64,000 bases of DNA from Macrosoma leucophasiata (GCA_036365455.1 JAWQUS010000016.1:16949001-17013000); one strand, 5' to 3'. Shown: positions 53,014 to 63,757, counted from the first letter of the stretch. A program made the numbers and translations. Notes: generated by a model from the letters alone, not told the origin.

Positions 53014-54177
53014 AATGTGTATAATGTAATTGTTACAGCAAGATATAATGTTATTGTTTAGTCCATAAACTCGTTGAGTTAAGTTGCGACTTCTTCAAAG
53101 TATTAGTTATTATTATTCAATACATTGCATAAGTTAACTAATTACCTAAGTTGTTTTATGATCCATGGTACGTTTGAATGAATGTTATTACATGAATTAG
53201 CTATTACTCTCTGTGACGTATGCAAAATTTTAAAATAAAAGAAGGATTCTTCACGCAAAAATCCATGCAAATATTATCAAAATAGTTTCAATTTTTATTA
53301 CTAAATCTAAATAAAAGTAAAGTACGGACCATAAATTGTTAATTGATTTAGTTACATCGAACACATTACCTATCTGCTTTGTACGTGTGATAACTGTGTG
53401 TATGAACTCTATGAAGATATCAAAATAATATTTTACACTTCATTGCGTCATTCATTTCTAAGAGTTACCCCATATTGACTGGATAACTTTGACTTGAATA
53501 TATAATTAGAGAGAGAATTATTATTTAGGTAGAGAATGCCCTATGGCATTAAGTCCATCTTATGTACTAGGTAAATCAAAGTTTAAATAAATAAAATAAA
53601 TAAATAATTATTGGATCACAATTTGATTACTCACAACACTAGAAAATCGCTTTTCAATCAAACTCCATGTGTTGTATCTTTAAATGCATTATGTAAGAGA
53701 CCCGATGAATTATTTACGTTCCGAGTCATCTTCGTAGTGGACTTATTTGAAACTAGCTACCTACTGTATAGATACAGCTCTTATCATACATTTAATTGCT
53801 TTAAGTCGGTAAACAAGAAGACCACACAAGATATCACATGACAAGTTATGATTCGATCAAAATATCTCCTCTGCAATGACTTTGGCGACGCGTCACTTGT
53901 TTACATTATAATTATAATAATTTATTATCTAAATAACATTTGGAATCATTCTTGAATTCGGAGTGACAATCGTAAATCTTAATGATTATGTATGTGTGAT
54001 TGTTCTATGTCAGTCACGATACATTTGTTTTTTTTTATATTATTTCGCATTAACACATGCTTGTGAATGCATGCATGCTTTGTGTTTCTTTAAAATAAAA
54101 TACAGTCAAGATACAACCAACCAACAACTTCGTGTTTCGTAACAGCATTTTTTACAAATACTTCACTTTACTTTCAC
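53014..54177. other. No gene recognised
   Basis: AT-rich. Contains a LINE 3' end (53515-53605: GGTAGAGAATGCCCTATGGC, ATTAAGTCCATC, GTTTAAATAAATAA) and a scrap of the 308-bp unit at 54031-54067 (TTATTTCGCATTAACACATG). Confidence 0.45.
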
Positions 54178-54447
54178 TACTACTACGCTGGACTCCTGGG
54201 TTCGATTCCCAGATCGGGGACTATCAAAATTAACGGTGTAAAATCCTTTATCTCGAGTTCTATTTAGATTTTCTGGAAATTCAGCAGTATCTTGGAGTTT
54301 GGTAATATGCCCGGAGATGTCAACAAACTCGCCACCTGTTACGTGGGCTATAGCGCAACCGGCGAATCGTGGGTGTTGCTTGTACGCTTGAATTCATGCA
54401 CTTTCCTCTGCCCACCCCTTCGGGGATTACAGGCGTGAAGTTTAGTT
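54178..54447 (+). mobile_element. Family B SINE, head truncated
   Basis: CTGGGTTCGATTCCCAGATC, TAAAATCCTTTATCTCGAG, GCCCGGAGATGTCAACAAAC, CGAATCGTGGGTGTTGCTTG and CCCTTCGGGGATTACAGGCG are in order. Confidence 0.8.
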
Positions 54448-54458
54448 ATTATGTTTGG

Positions 54459-54920
54459 TGTCAAAAAGCACACAATTCACAATTATGTTAAGTAATGCTG
54501 TAGACTATTAACATAAACATTAGAACAAAATTATCAACGCAGATGCGTTACCAATCCTGAGGCCTTAGCTCTTATGTCTCTGTTTTTACTGTTGGTAGAG
54601 CTCCAGTAACGGAGCTCGCGGGCGTAGGCACCACCGCATCAACTAATGTACTTGCCGCTAGCTAAATGGTAGTGTTCAGCACTATCGTGTTCCGGTCAGG
54701 TGGTAATGTACGGCCCTGTAATTTCCGGCACAGAGGCATAACACCTTAGGCCTCAGAAGTGGTAACGCATCTGCATTTTGACCTCGGTATCTGTGTGGGT
54801 GTTTATGGGCTGCAGTCATCACTTAACATCAATGTGAACTGAGATAGCGCTAAACGCTACCTTTAGTGACAAGTAGATTAAATAATACGATGGTGCCTAC
54901 GCCTTCGAGCACTGCCATTT
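54459..54920. repeat. Composite of three family A pieces
   Basis: 54459-54581 is plus (AATTCACAATTATGTTAAG to CCTTAGCTCTTATGTCTCTG). 54583-54841 is minus and nearly complete (TACTGTTGGTAGAGCTCC to CATCAATGTGAACTG). 54842-54920 is plus again (GATAGCGCTAAACGCTACC to GCCTTCGAGC). The minus copy lies within the plus one, so one copy inserted into another in reverse. Confidence 0.75.
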
Positions 54921-55071
54921 GAAATGTGCAAATTGATAGATTTTTTTATAATCGTCCGCTCCAAATACTATATAGACTCTAAGAAATCTTTAGGTAGAAT
55001 GACTACGGGACGTAGCGTTCTGCTACGTGCTACGAAGTCTCGATCACGTACTTATGGGTAACAAAGAGTGT

Positions 55072-55215
55072 TAGTGGCAAACAAGCATGCAGTTCACATT
55101 GATGTTAAGTGATGACTGCAATCTATAGACATATACGAGTAGGTACACAAAAACTAGAGATCAAAATTCAGATGTGTTGCCACCCTTGAAGATCCAAATT
55201 GTCATGTCTCTGCGG
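55072..55215 (+). repeat. Family A 5' fragment
   Basis: GTGGCAAACAAGCATGCAGT, TGATGACTGCAATCTATAG, then diverged. Confidence 0.75.
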
Positions 55216-56822
55216 TAGTTATTACTTGGCCAAAACTTACTTCTCCACGACTTGAAATCTATGTTATATTAAGAGTTGTTATGTATTACAAATTATGATT
55301 ATTTACCATGGTGATGGGTGGATGGGTGATGGCAGATGTAGAGTTTAAAATTTTAAATATGTTTTAAATACACGACAATTTTAAATATGATGACTTTACT
55401 CGCTAAAACTTATTTATTTATGCTTTTGTGCACAATTAATGTACATAAGGCGGGCTTAATACCTAGTGGTATTCTCTACCAGCCAAACTTAGGGCTAAAT
55501 GAATCTGTCGAAAAGGTGCATTAAACTAGTGATGAAAATTTGAATGCAAAAGGAAGAGATTATTAAGATAATAATGTAAGTACATATTTAGTAACATGTA
55601 TATATTTATTAATATAATTTAATATATATATTTAATAAATGAAACTTGACTCTACATTCGCCTTAATTATAAGTCAAAATGTCACGATACGATATCAAAC
55701 TTCTAAATAGTACATGAATCGTAACTTCAACATAAGGCAGTTTATAGTGCAGGGTTAAGGCGGGCGGGGCAGTTATAAACATCTGAAAAACTGACAATCA
55801 CTTGAATCAGTACATTGCCAGACACCGAATAGCGTGCACGTGGCATAGCCAACCGGTCTTGAAAACCCGGGAAAAGTTCAATCACCACGAACCGATTACG
55901 ATAAGGTATTTAATTTAAACACGAAAAACAATCATTGTGTTACGTTCATTGTCTTATATTAATCATAGATATATACAGTGTTTGTGTCGTTCAGTGCATT
56001 TTTAAACAGTTTTTATTCAGCTCCGTCTGATGCAGGCTGGATATTTTATACAGGTTTAAGGTTTATGAATTAGTTGTTATAGTTCAGCGCTTTAATAGTG
56101 GTGTATTTTACTAATAGAAAACCGTAAAATAAACAAATCAATATCAAAGTGTATAATAACACGAATGTTTTTTTATTAAATTGATTATTTCACTTATTTC
56201 CAATTTAATCAGAGGTTATGAATTGCAGATGTTTAGTCATTTGTTTTGCAGTATTGAAACCATATACCTAATGTAAAGTTAAATTAAATGCAAATAATTA
56301 TAAAATGAAAAAATCTGCAAGTAAATATTTGAATAACGAAATACCTATTTACTGGCTAAATATGTGAAATATCTATTTGCTTTTTCTTAGTATAGTTTTT
56401 GTGTGATGGTCAACATTTAAAAAAAAAGCTCTTCGAATTACATTTGTTCTATAGATAACCACTAAGCAATTCAGAATGCCTTAAATTATCTATTATTGAA
56501 TTATATTTTAGATCAAACAATGTTCAAAACTGTGCAATCTCTATGTACCTATTTCCTGATTTGAAACATTTTGACATCATCACTAAATTGACCTTTGAAC
56601 CTGACCTGGTAAGGTTACGAGGTCAAGGTTAGTTTAACCTTTATTGTGGGGTATACCTCATATAGCAGACCTTGCAATGAGGGAATTTGCATACAATTTT
56701 ACGGTGATAGTTTTAATTCAACGTCTTACCGCTAGGGGGTCTGATGGGTGCATCATTTTCCTATAGGTAACAAAAGTCTTAGAAAACAACTGTTCCGGCC
56801 AACTGGTCAAAGGCCATTTCGA
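55216..56822. other. 1.6 kb with no recognised gene
   Basis: AT-rich, apart from a minus LINE 3' end at 55428-55510 (TATTTATGC, AAGGCGGGCTTAATACC, GGTATTCTCTACCAG). No splice-flanked open frame could be supported. Confidence 0.4.
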
Positions 56823-57120
56823 TTTTTTTTTAATCTAATGGAAGTGGCAAATAGGCATGCAGTTCACATTGATGATAAGTGATGACTGCAGCCTATAGAT
56901 GACTGCACCCACACGAAGACCAAGGTCAAAATGCAGATACGTTACCACTCCTGAGGCCTAAGGTGTTCCTGTTATGTATATATCTAATTACAGGGCCGTA
57001 CATTACCACCTGACCGGAACACTATAGTGCTGAACACTAACATTTAGTGGCAAGTAAATTAGGTAATGCGGTGGTGCCTACGCCCGCGAGCTCCGTCACT
57101 GGAGCTCTGCCATCAGTAAA
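56823..57120 (+). repeat. Family A repeat, near full length
   Basis: T run, AATCTAATGGAAGTGG, and landmarks to GGAGCTCTGCCATCAGTAAA. It has a small internal duplication (GATGACTGCA) and a substitution block near 56968-56985. Confidence 0.85.
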
Positions 57121-57136
57121 AACCGTTTGTCATTGG

Positions 57137-57647
57137 ATCGCGATTGAATCGCTTCGCTGTCTTGCACTGACATAAAAGCTTATTACACGACACGGTATTC
57201 GGGGTCCGATAGCAAGGGTCAGGGTAGTGTAATAACATTTAGGGAGTTAGGGTCCCTAATTAGGGCGACCGGAGCGGCCCGGTCAGCCTAACGCCCTTAC
57301 TACACACAATTCAACTTAATATTAACAGTATGGAAACTACTTACAAAACGTTCAAAACGGCGCATCGACGCTCGAGTAGCGAGTGACTCGGAGCTGCAGT
57401 ACCGCGAGAACCGCTTATGGACCTCGTTGATGCGCATGTTTGAGTGATTGTGCCGTTTCAACGTTTTGTACGTAGTTACCATACTGTTCATATTTGTACT
57501 GTGTCGACCGGATAGTGTAATAAGCGGCAACCCAGTGCGAGGCCACGTCCACCCTTTCTGCCGGACCCTGAATACCGTGTCGTGTAATAAGGCCATGAGG
57601 CCGCAGGCACTGGTTAAAGCAAGACAGCGGAGCGATTCAATCGCGAT
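57137..57647. mobile_element. 511-bp foldback element with long terminal inverted repeats
   Basis: Left end ATCGCGATTGAATCGCTTCG...GCTGTCTTGC, then ACACGACACGGTATTCGGGG. The right end is the complement (CCTGAATACCGTGTCGTGTA ... GACAGCGGAGCGATTCAATC). A second hairpin lies in the middle: ACAGTATGGAAACTAC...CAAAACGTT near 57330 against AACGTTTTGTACGTAGTTAC near 57460. The 140-codon minus frame here is a by-product. Confidence 0.82.
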
Positions 57648-57734
57648 TGAATGAATATAACGACTAATTATGTTATGAGAATTAGGCACCAGATATGAAT
57701 CAGATAGCAAACGAGCAAACAATTGCCAAACTAT

Positions 57735-57845
57735 GGTTCGGTTGCACCAAAGTATTTGTTGAAGTTAAAGTTAAAACTTTAGTAAGTTTGTATTTGTTTG
57801 TTTTTGTTTAACTTTAACAAATAGGTACATTGGTGCAACCGAACC
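57735..57845. mobile_element. Family D foldback MITE
   Basis: GGTTCGGTTGCACCAA and TTGGTGCAACCGAACC are the ends. Confidence 0.85.
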
Positions 57846-57846
57846 T

Positions 57847-57982
57847 GAGCCTGGGTTGCACCAAAATATTTGTTATAACTTTAACAAGTAGTTTTTTAAG
57901 TTATTTTTTACATTCCATATCCTTCTCTAACTTAAAGAAATCACTTGAAGTTTCAACAAATATCTTGGTGCAACCCAGGCTC
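57847..57982. mobile_element. Family D foldback MITE, adjacent copy
   Basis: AGCCTGGGTTGCACCAAAAT and ATCTTGGTGCAACCCAGGCT are the ends. One base separates it from the preceding copy. Its interior (CCATATCCTTCTCTAACTTA) matches that of 16420-16563. Confidence 0.85.
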
Positions 57983-58049
57983 ATTGTCGCTCATGAACTT
58001 ACAGAGAAATTATGCAATTGTACGATTGGTATATTTTGTTAACAACTTG

Positions 58050-58172
58050 GATGATATATACCACCTGACCGGAACACTAGTGCTGAACACTACCATTTAG
58101 CGGCAAGTAAGTTAGATAAGGCGATGATGCCTACGCCTGCGAGCTCTCTTATTGGAACTCTACCACCGGTTA
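58050..58172 (+). repeat. Family A 3' fragment
   Basis: CCACCTGACCGGAACACTAG, CCATTTAGCGGCAAGTAAG and GGAACTCTACCACCGGTT. Confidence 0.8.
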
Positions 58173-58848
58173 TAAAATTATTTCAAAGTACATAATTTAA
58201 CCGCTCGCTTGCCCAAGGGGGGTCCGCGCGCAACGTGCCTTTGCCCCGGCCCTCAGCAAGTAGGCCTCAAATGTCCCACGAAGAAAAACGTGACGACCCT
58301 ACTTTGCCCCGCCATTTTTTGCGCCGACAGCGCCCGGGTCTGGTTTCACAAAATCGATTCTTGTGACTCAATTTGTTTAAAAAAATGTCAAGTATTATAT
58401 ATATTTGTGTTTATTATGAAACTAGCTAAGCAATGTTATCTTTTGTTTATCAAATTACGACTTTGGTGCAGAGTTATGCTGTGCTGAACTTAGAAGTAAG
58501 GCGTTTTGAAGCTCGTCTTGTATTACAAAAATAAAAGCGATGACATATGGTTTTTATTCTTTGATTATGTTGTCAATATAATGAATAATAGAATAAGAAA
58601 AAAAATGATCATTTGTTCATAGATATTTATTATTTAAAAGGCCTTTGTTTCTATACCAATATCTGGCGCCGCCAAACTGGAGTGAAACGGAACGTTTTAA
58701 TTTTTTTCTTGACTTTTGTCTATGGCTTGGATGCTTGACTGGTTGTGTGGGAAGGGGAAATTTCACGAAGAAACGGGACAAATAATATAAAAAAGGCCTT
58801 CGAGCGATAAAGACGGGTAGAATCAGCTTTTTCGACGGCGGGAGCGAT
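58173..58848. other. No gene recognised
   Basis: Holds a G+C-rich stretch of unknown origin at 58208-58345 and a short string TGGCGCCGCCAAACTGG at 58664-58680 that resembles an LTR-element primer binding site. Evidence for an LTR is too weak for a feature. Confidence 0.35.
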
Positions 58849-58999
58849 GTTAACCACAGGTTGACATGGTCATAACTGAGTGAAATGCAATGTCAACTAC
58901 CAGTTAACACGGGCAAAGCCTCCTTCAAGGTTATGTTAACTACTACTTGACATGGTCGATTCTAAATTCTCGGTTTGTTAACTACTAGTTGACACGGGC
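58849..58999 (+). repeat. Four palindromic 23-bp repeats at 43-bp period
   Basis: Starts are at 58849, 58892, 58935 and 58977. Consensus GTTAACTACTAGTTGACA followed by YGGKC; the GTTAAC...GTTGAC part is nearly palindromic. Copies 1 and 3 end CATGGTC, copies 2 and 4 end CACGGGC. Spacers are 20, 20 and 19 bp and differ in sequence. Confidence 0.85.
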
Positions 59000-59620
59000 A
59001 AGACAGCGGTTAATAGAAAAGTTGCACATGCCCTCTTGGATACGTTTAAAGCACAGAATAGATATTATTTATCTATTCCGTTGTATAAGTGTATTGTATA
59101 AAGGTTGATGTTGCAAAAATGCACCCTATATTAATTTAACCCTGAATTGTTAACTACATTTTTGCCAAAATTCATTAATTGGTTATACGGTTTAGATTTT
59201 CCGTACAAATTCTAATACCTATTTCAATCCTGTAGGAGTTGATTAAAGGATAGCCAATATTTAACACTAGATGTTCAACTACATTAATTTCAAATTTCAT
59301 CCAAATCGGTACGTACTGCGATTCAGCCGCGAAAGCGAATATAGACAGACAGATCTTTGCATTTACGATATTAATATGCATGGTAGATTAGATAATATAT
59401 CTATAAGAAATCATGCATCGTGTCTCACCGGTATTTGAACGACCTATATTTGCCAAACATTTTTTTGCATGCTTGCTATCAGCACTCCGCCGTGACACCA
59501 ACGATTGCGTTGTACTCTACATTAAAACGATAAACTTGAAAATTGATTTGATAATATCACAGGATATAATGTAATATTAGATAAAAAATGGTAAAATGAG
59601 CCATCAAACTCATCGATAAT
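59000..59620. other. No gene recognised
   Basis: AT-rich; a tail-type block near 59295-59355 (AAATTTCATCCAAATCGGTA, AGACAGACAGAT). Confidence 0.4.
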
Positions 59621-59660
59621 TTTTTTTTTTATTTTTAAAGAAAAATGGAAAGAAAAATTT

Positions 59661-59735
59661 GACTTCAGGCGAGACTCGAACTCGCGACCTACAGGGAATC
59701 TAGTCCAGCCCCTCTTCCAATTGAGCTACTGAAGC
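59661..59735 (-). tRNA. tRNA-like sequence, left half of the palindrome
   Basis: Same core as 9720-9794 with two changes (ACAGGG for ACTGGG in the anticodon arm, CCCCTC for CCGCTC in the D arm). The second breaks a D-stem pair, so it is less likely to be functional than its partner. Confidence 0.35.
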
Positions 59736-59776
59736 CTGAAGAAGATGTGAAGGAAAGATTTGACAAATCGGGCAGG

Positions 59777-59851
59777 GCTTCAGTAGCTCAATTGGAAGAG
59801 CGGCTGGACTAGATTCCCAGTAGGTCGCGAGTTCGAGTCTCGCCTGAAGTC
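59777..59851 (+). tRNA. tRNA-like sequence, right half of the palindrome
   Basis: GCTTCAGTAGCTCAATTGGA, then the irregular anticodon arm and GCGAGTTCGAGTCTCGCCTG. Identical in its core to array unit 2. Confidence 0.45.
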
Positions 59852-60033
59852 AAATTTTTCTTTCCATTTTTCTTTAAAAATAAAATATATTTCACAAACA
59901 TGTGTTAATGCGAAATAATATAAAACAATCATCGATACTTGTTTTGCTATCTAATCGGAAAATAATGACCATGATATCGCAAATCATAAGATTATGACAA
60001 TAACGCAAATTATCAAATAGACAACATTTTTAT

Positions 60034-60318
60034 TGGTGTTAGAGCTCCAGTGACGGAGCTCGCGGGCGTAGGCACCACCGCATTACCTAATATACTTGCC
60101 GCTAAATGGTAGTGTTCAGCACTATCGTGTTCCGGTCAGGTGGTAATGTACGGCTCTGTAATTTCTGGCACAGAGGCATAACACCTAATGCCTCAGGAGT
60201 GGCAGCGCATCTGCATTTTGACCTCTGGTCATTGTGTGGGTGTCTATAGGCTGCAGTCATCACTTAACATCAATGTGAACTGCATGCTTGTTTGCCACTT
60301 TTATAACATAAAAAAAAA
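60034..60318 (-). repeat. Family A repeat, full length, A-tailed
   Basis: GTGTTAGAGCTCCAGTGACG through TTGCCACTTTTATAACAT, then a run of 15 A. The clearest evidence that the family ends in poly(A) on this strand. Confidence 0.9.
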
Positions 60319-61016
60319 AAAAAATGTCTATATGTAAATAAGAATAAATAAAAAAAACACATTATATTTAAACAGGAAAATATATAAAGAAAGCTCCACA
60401 CAGTTAAAGTAATTTATAGAAATAAACACTTTTTAGTATGCATAGTTAATAATAAGAAAAGATTATAATTTTCGAACTCGGCACGCTCACTCACTTACAA
60501 AAGCTAAATTTATACTAAAATCTATTTTTTGCGATACGTTATCTATATATCGTTTTATAGAAACATCAATTAAGTTCCAGAACATTCAATACACGCAGTG
60601 CCATATAAAGCCGGTGCGGGTCCCGTAGAAAATGTGACCATGGAGCCCTATAGTTAGGTACATTGCCAACTGAAATTTATGGGATGTAAATAAAACAGAA
60701 CATTTACGAAAAGGAATTGAAAACAGTAGGTATTAGGGGATTCCTCATTGTAGTATTGCCAACTTGCAACATAATAATATGTCTAGGTATATAATTACAG
60801 TGTGGCCAACGCCACTTTGAGAATAGCTAATAGACACCTTGTATTACATATTTTATATATTCGTGTTTTTTTTTGGACACAGGCCCCCAAAGCGCGGGGC
60901 CCTACGCCTGTGCCCACGGGGGGAGCATTTGCTACCTCCTGGCTAATCCGGCAATGAATACATGATCATGATTTCAAATTGATAGTAGATAGTGCAAAAG
61001 ACACTTTTACCATACA
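60319..61016. other. No gene recognised
   Basis: AT-rich, with an unassigned G+C-rich piece at 60878-60955 (CAGGCCCCCAAAGCGCGG, GGGGGGAGCATTTGC). Confidence 0.4.
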
Positions 61017-61140
61017 GTTTTTTGTAATGATGGCAAACAAGCATTCAGATGGTAACGATAATAGGTGCCTAAGTGACGATTGCAACCTAAAGATATCTAC
61101 ACAAAAACCGACGGACAAAATGTAGCATTTTTTTTTTTTA
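61017..61140 (+). repeat. Diverged family A 5' fragment
   Basis: ATGATGGCAAACAAGCATTC, GTGACGATTGCAACCTAAAG, ACACAAAAACCGACGG, GACAAAATGTAGC. Confidence 0.5.
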
Positions 61141-61245
61141 ATAATTTTATTCATGATAGGTACTGAGTCTTTTAGACATATTGAATTTGTTCTTGTTTTT
61201 TTTAAATACGCATACACTCACAGCTCCACATATTATATAAACCTG

Positions 61246-61410
61246 TGCCGTAGATGCCGTTGTACACATACAACACATACACAAACACCCAGACCCGAAA
61301 CAAATATCTGTAGGCTATACAAATATTTGTTCCGGTGCGGGGATCGAACCCGCGACCCTTCGAATCAAACGATGGATTCGCACCGCCTGACTAACCGGGT
61401 CGTCGTTCTT
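61246..61410 (-). mobile_element. tRNA-derived SINE (family I), minus
   Basis: On the minus strand: GACCCGGTTAGTCAGGCGGT (box A TTAGTCAGGCGG), box B GGGTTCGATCCCCGCACCGG, then ACAAATATTTGTATAGCCTA and GTTTCGGGTCTGGGTGTTTG. Partner of 50285-50480. Confidence 0.82.
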
Positions 61411-61647
61411 CATTTCATAAACTAATGAATGTCCATATGGAAGATGACGATGATTGAATGTTTCCATGTGGAATATGATGAGATGGCTCCAGTAAAGTGA
61501 TGGGGACTTTGCTAGGAGTTTTTACGAAGTTTTGGAGGCAAAACGAAAAATCACTTTTCACTTCATAATATCACTTTCCCACACCCGTGAACGTTACCGA
61601 ATGCTTTATGATAAAAATCCCACCATTCAAAATGTTTAAGGTATAAG

Positions 61648-61956
61648 TAGTGTTGCCAGGTGTCCCGATTTGCGCGGGACGTCCCGATTTTCAGGGCTCT
61701 GAGGACTCGACCCGATTAGTACCAGATCGGGACGTTAAATGTCCCGATAAATCAATCATCATCAGTACCTCAACCGAAAGACGTCCGCTGCTAGACATAA
61801 ACCTGTCTAAAGATCAATCATCTTTGGGTTTTGATAAATCAATTAATTAATAAATTAATTAATTGGCTTGCTTTTTACTGTCCCGATTTTTATCCTTGGG
61901 TCCTCATTTATTTTACCGACTGTCCCGATTTAAAACAAATCGGACTGGCAACACTA
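61648..61956. mobile_element. 309-bp hAT-like MITE
   Basis: Ends TAGTGTTGCCAG and CTGGCAACACTA, followed inward by tGTCCCGATTT repeats. Flanking 8-mers GGTATAAG and GTTATAAG differ by one base. A small RTE tail scrap (CATCATCAGTACC, CGAAAGACGTCCGCTGCTAG) lies inside. Confidence 0.75.
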
Positions 61957-62124
61957 GTTATAAGGCCTAAGTTGTTTCGCTTTTATAATAGTTATCCCGG
62001 GGTCATACATGATCACCACCTTTTAAACCGATTCTATAATTTGATGCCAAAGTTAATTTAGTAGCAAGAAATATAATTGTGATATGCTGTCATTTATGTT
62101 ATTTATGATCAACTTTATTTACAA

Positions 62125-62410
62125 CTCGCTGTGCCCGCGACTTCGATCGCGTGAGAATTTATGATTGTTCAGTATCTATCCGGACGAAGTCGTGGGCGCA
62201 GCTAGTATAAAAGGAGCCTTAGTTACTCCTTATTACATAAGCTATCTGCCAGTGAAAGTCGCGTCAAAATCGGTAAAGCCGTTCCCGAGATTAGCCGGAA
62301 CGCCCGAGTTTTGATATATGTACCGTGTATACATACATATGTACTTAGTTAAAAGCGGTTATTTTTGTATTACAAACAGACACTCCAATTTTATTTATTT
62401 GTATAGATGT
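62125..62410. repeat. Retroelement tail repeat
   Basis: TGTGCCCGCGACTTCGATCG, TATCCGGACGAAGTCGTGGG, TAAAAGGAGCCTTAGTTACTC, AAATCGGTAAAGCCGTTCCC, ending in CAGACACTCCAATTTTATTT. Confidence 0.6.
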
Positions 62411-62649
62411 ATAGATGTTTGCATTACATATGTTATTTTAACCTTTTACTAGGTATTTGTTGTATTAATGTGTATAAGAAAATTAAGCAAACCATCAATA
62501 ACTTTAATCATTCAATAGTCATAACATCTCGATTTGATTGATACTGTAAACATTGCTATATTTATGTGGTTAACTCATTAGTAAGAACATTGTGACTACA
62601 GATGACTTGCAAAAAATAATTTGATTTGCGAATCAAGTATGTATTATTC

Positions 62650-62945
62650 TTACTTCACGTTATCTCTTTCGCACCTTACCTACTTACAGTATCCAACAAG
62701 AAATTTTCGACCATCGACCTTAGGAAGGAGACTTCGGCTTATTTCGGGCCTGTATAGCGTTATCTCTTTCGCACCTCACTTAAATGACGTTTGTCGACCA
62801 TTTTGATCATGTTTTGACCAATACTGGACTATCAGTGCTTACATAGGCAGTGTGCAGCAGAGACAACGCTCTACGACGTCGAAACTAGCCGATTGTCTCT
62901 TTCGTAGGATCGATGGGCAATATTTATTGTTGAATACTGAAACCT
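62650..62945 (+). repeat. Family H repeat, fullest copy
   Basis: CGTTATCTCTTTCGCACCTT, CAGTATCCAACAAGAAATTT, GGAAGGAGACTTCGGCTTAT, TGACGTTTGTCGACCATTTT, GACCAATACTGGACTATCAG, GCAGCAGAGACAACGCTC and GATTGTCTCTTTCGTAGG. Two internal ATCTCTTTCGCACCT strings repeat about 110 bp apart. Confidence 0.7.
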
Positions 62946-63248
62946 TAGATTAAGTACCTATAGATGTAGCCAGCGTGTGGCCGCTCATGAGACAGCCATA
63001 TGAAATCATGAGTGTTGCTAGTAAATTAAGTTTCCCAATTTTCTTCCTAATCATTTGCTATATCTCGGCAAGTTTTTATGTTAAATATTCCTAAGCATTT
63101 TACTTTTATTCAGATTAGTTGAATTGTAACGAATTGATTGAATGATAAATTAAAACATAATCTACCATTCAATTAATTCTATACATTTTGCTGAAAGATC
63201 AAGAACATATCGAAAAAATGTACATTTGAAATTAGCATTTATTATGCT
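62946..63248. other. No gene recognised
   Basis: AT-rich spacer. Confidence 0.4.
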
Positions 63249-63291
63249 GCGAGCTGTGAATAATCTAGAACCTAGATTATTCACAGCTCGC
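63249..63291. repeat. Perfect 20-bp hairpin with 3-nt loop
   Basis: GCGAGCTGTGAATAATCTAG and its exact complement, loop AAC. Confidence 0.88.
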
Positions 63292-63757
63292 ACTCTAGAA
63301 CATCATCTACAGGGTATTATTTCTTTGGCCGCGATCTTATAGATAGTTTATCAGAACGATTGCTGTATCGGCAATGTAAGGCATTCAATATTTGCGTATA
63401 AGTAATAGTTAAATAAAACTAAGAGTCTCAGTGTGATTATCGCTTTATTATTCAAATCATAAATATCAAAACATAAATCATTATACAATTATAATGTTAG
63501 TGTCCTGTCATGAAAAGTCAGAATGTGGGAATGTTAGTACTTCCGTGGAATTAACGGATACTATAATTTAATTAATACAATGCTGATGCAAATAAATACT
63601 AATTCTAGCCCTTAAAACATTAAAAGCAAGCAACATACACCGGCAAACAATGATCAACAAGTTCACATCGATAAGTGGGTACCGAGTAAATGAAAACTGC
63701 AGCCTATAGATAACTTTTTAAACATAGAGATCTCTAGATCTCCATTTAAATGCAGAT
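63292..63757. other. No gene recognised
   Basis: AT-rich, with a faint family A-like trace at about 63690-63755. Confidence 0.35.

Larger units (their letters stand above)
59625..59930. repeat. Head-to-head pair of tRNA-like units (large palindrome)
   Basis: Minus unit 59633-59735 and plus unit 59777-59880 mirror each other: TTTTTAAAGAAAAATGGAAA...GACTTCAGGCGAG on the left, the complement on the right. A 41-bp spacer belongs to the plus unit. The right part extends into CATGTGTTAATGCGAAATAA, the unit's tail. Confidence 0.88.

Noticed and set aside
57300..57722. 140-codon minus-strand open frame
   Set aside because: It lies within the inverted-repeat element at 57137-57647 and has no domain, so it is a by-product of the palindrome.
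58849..58999. CRISPR-like array
   Set aside because: Regular repeats and spacers, but only four, in a eukaryotic nuclear context, with near-palindromic diverged repeats and no cas genes.
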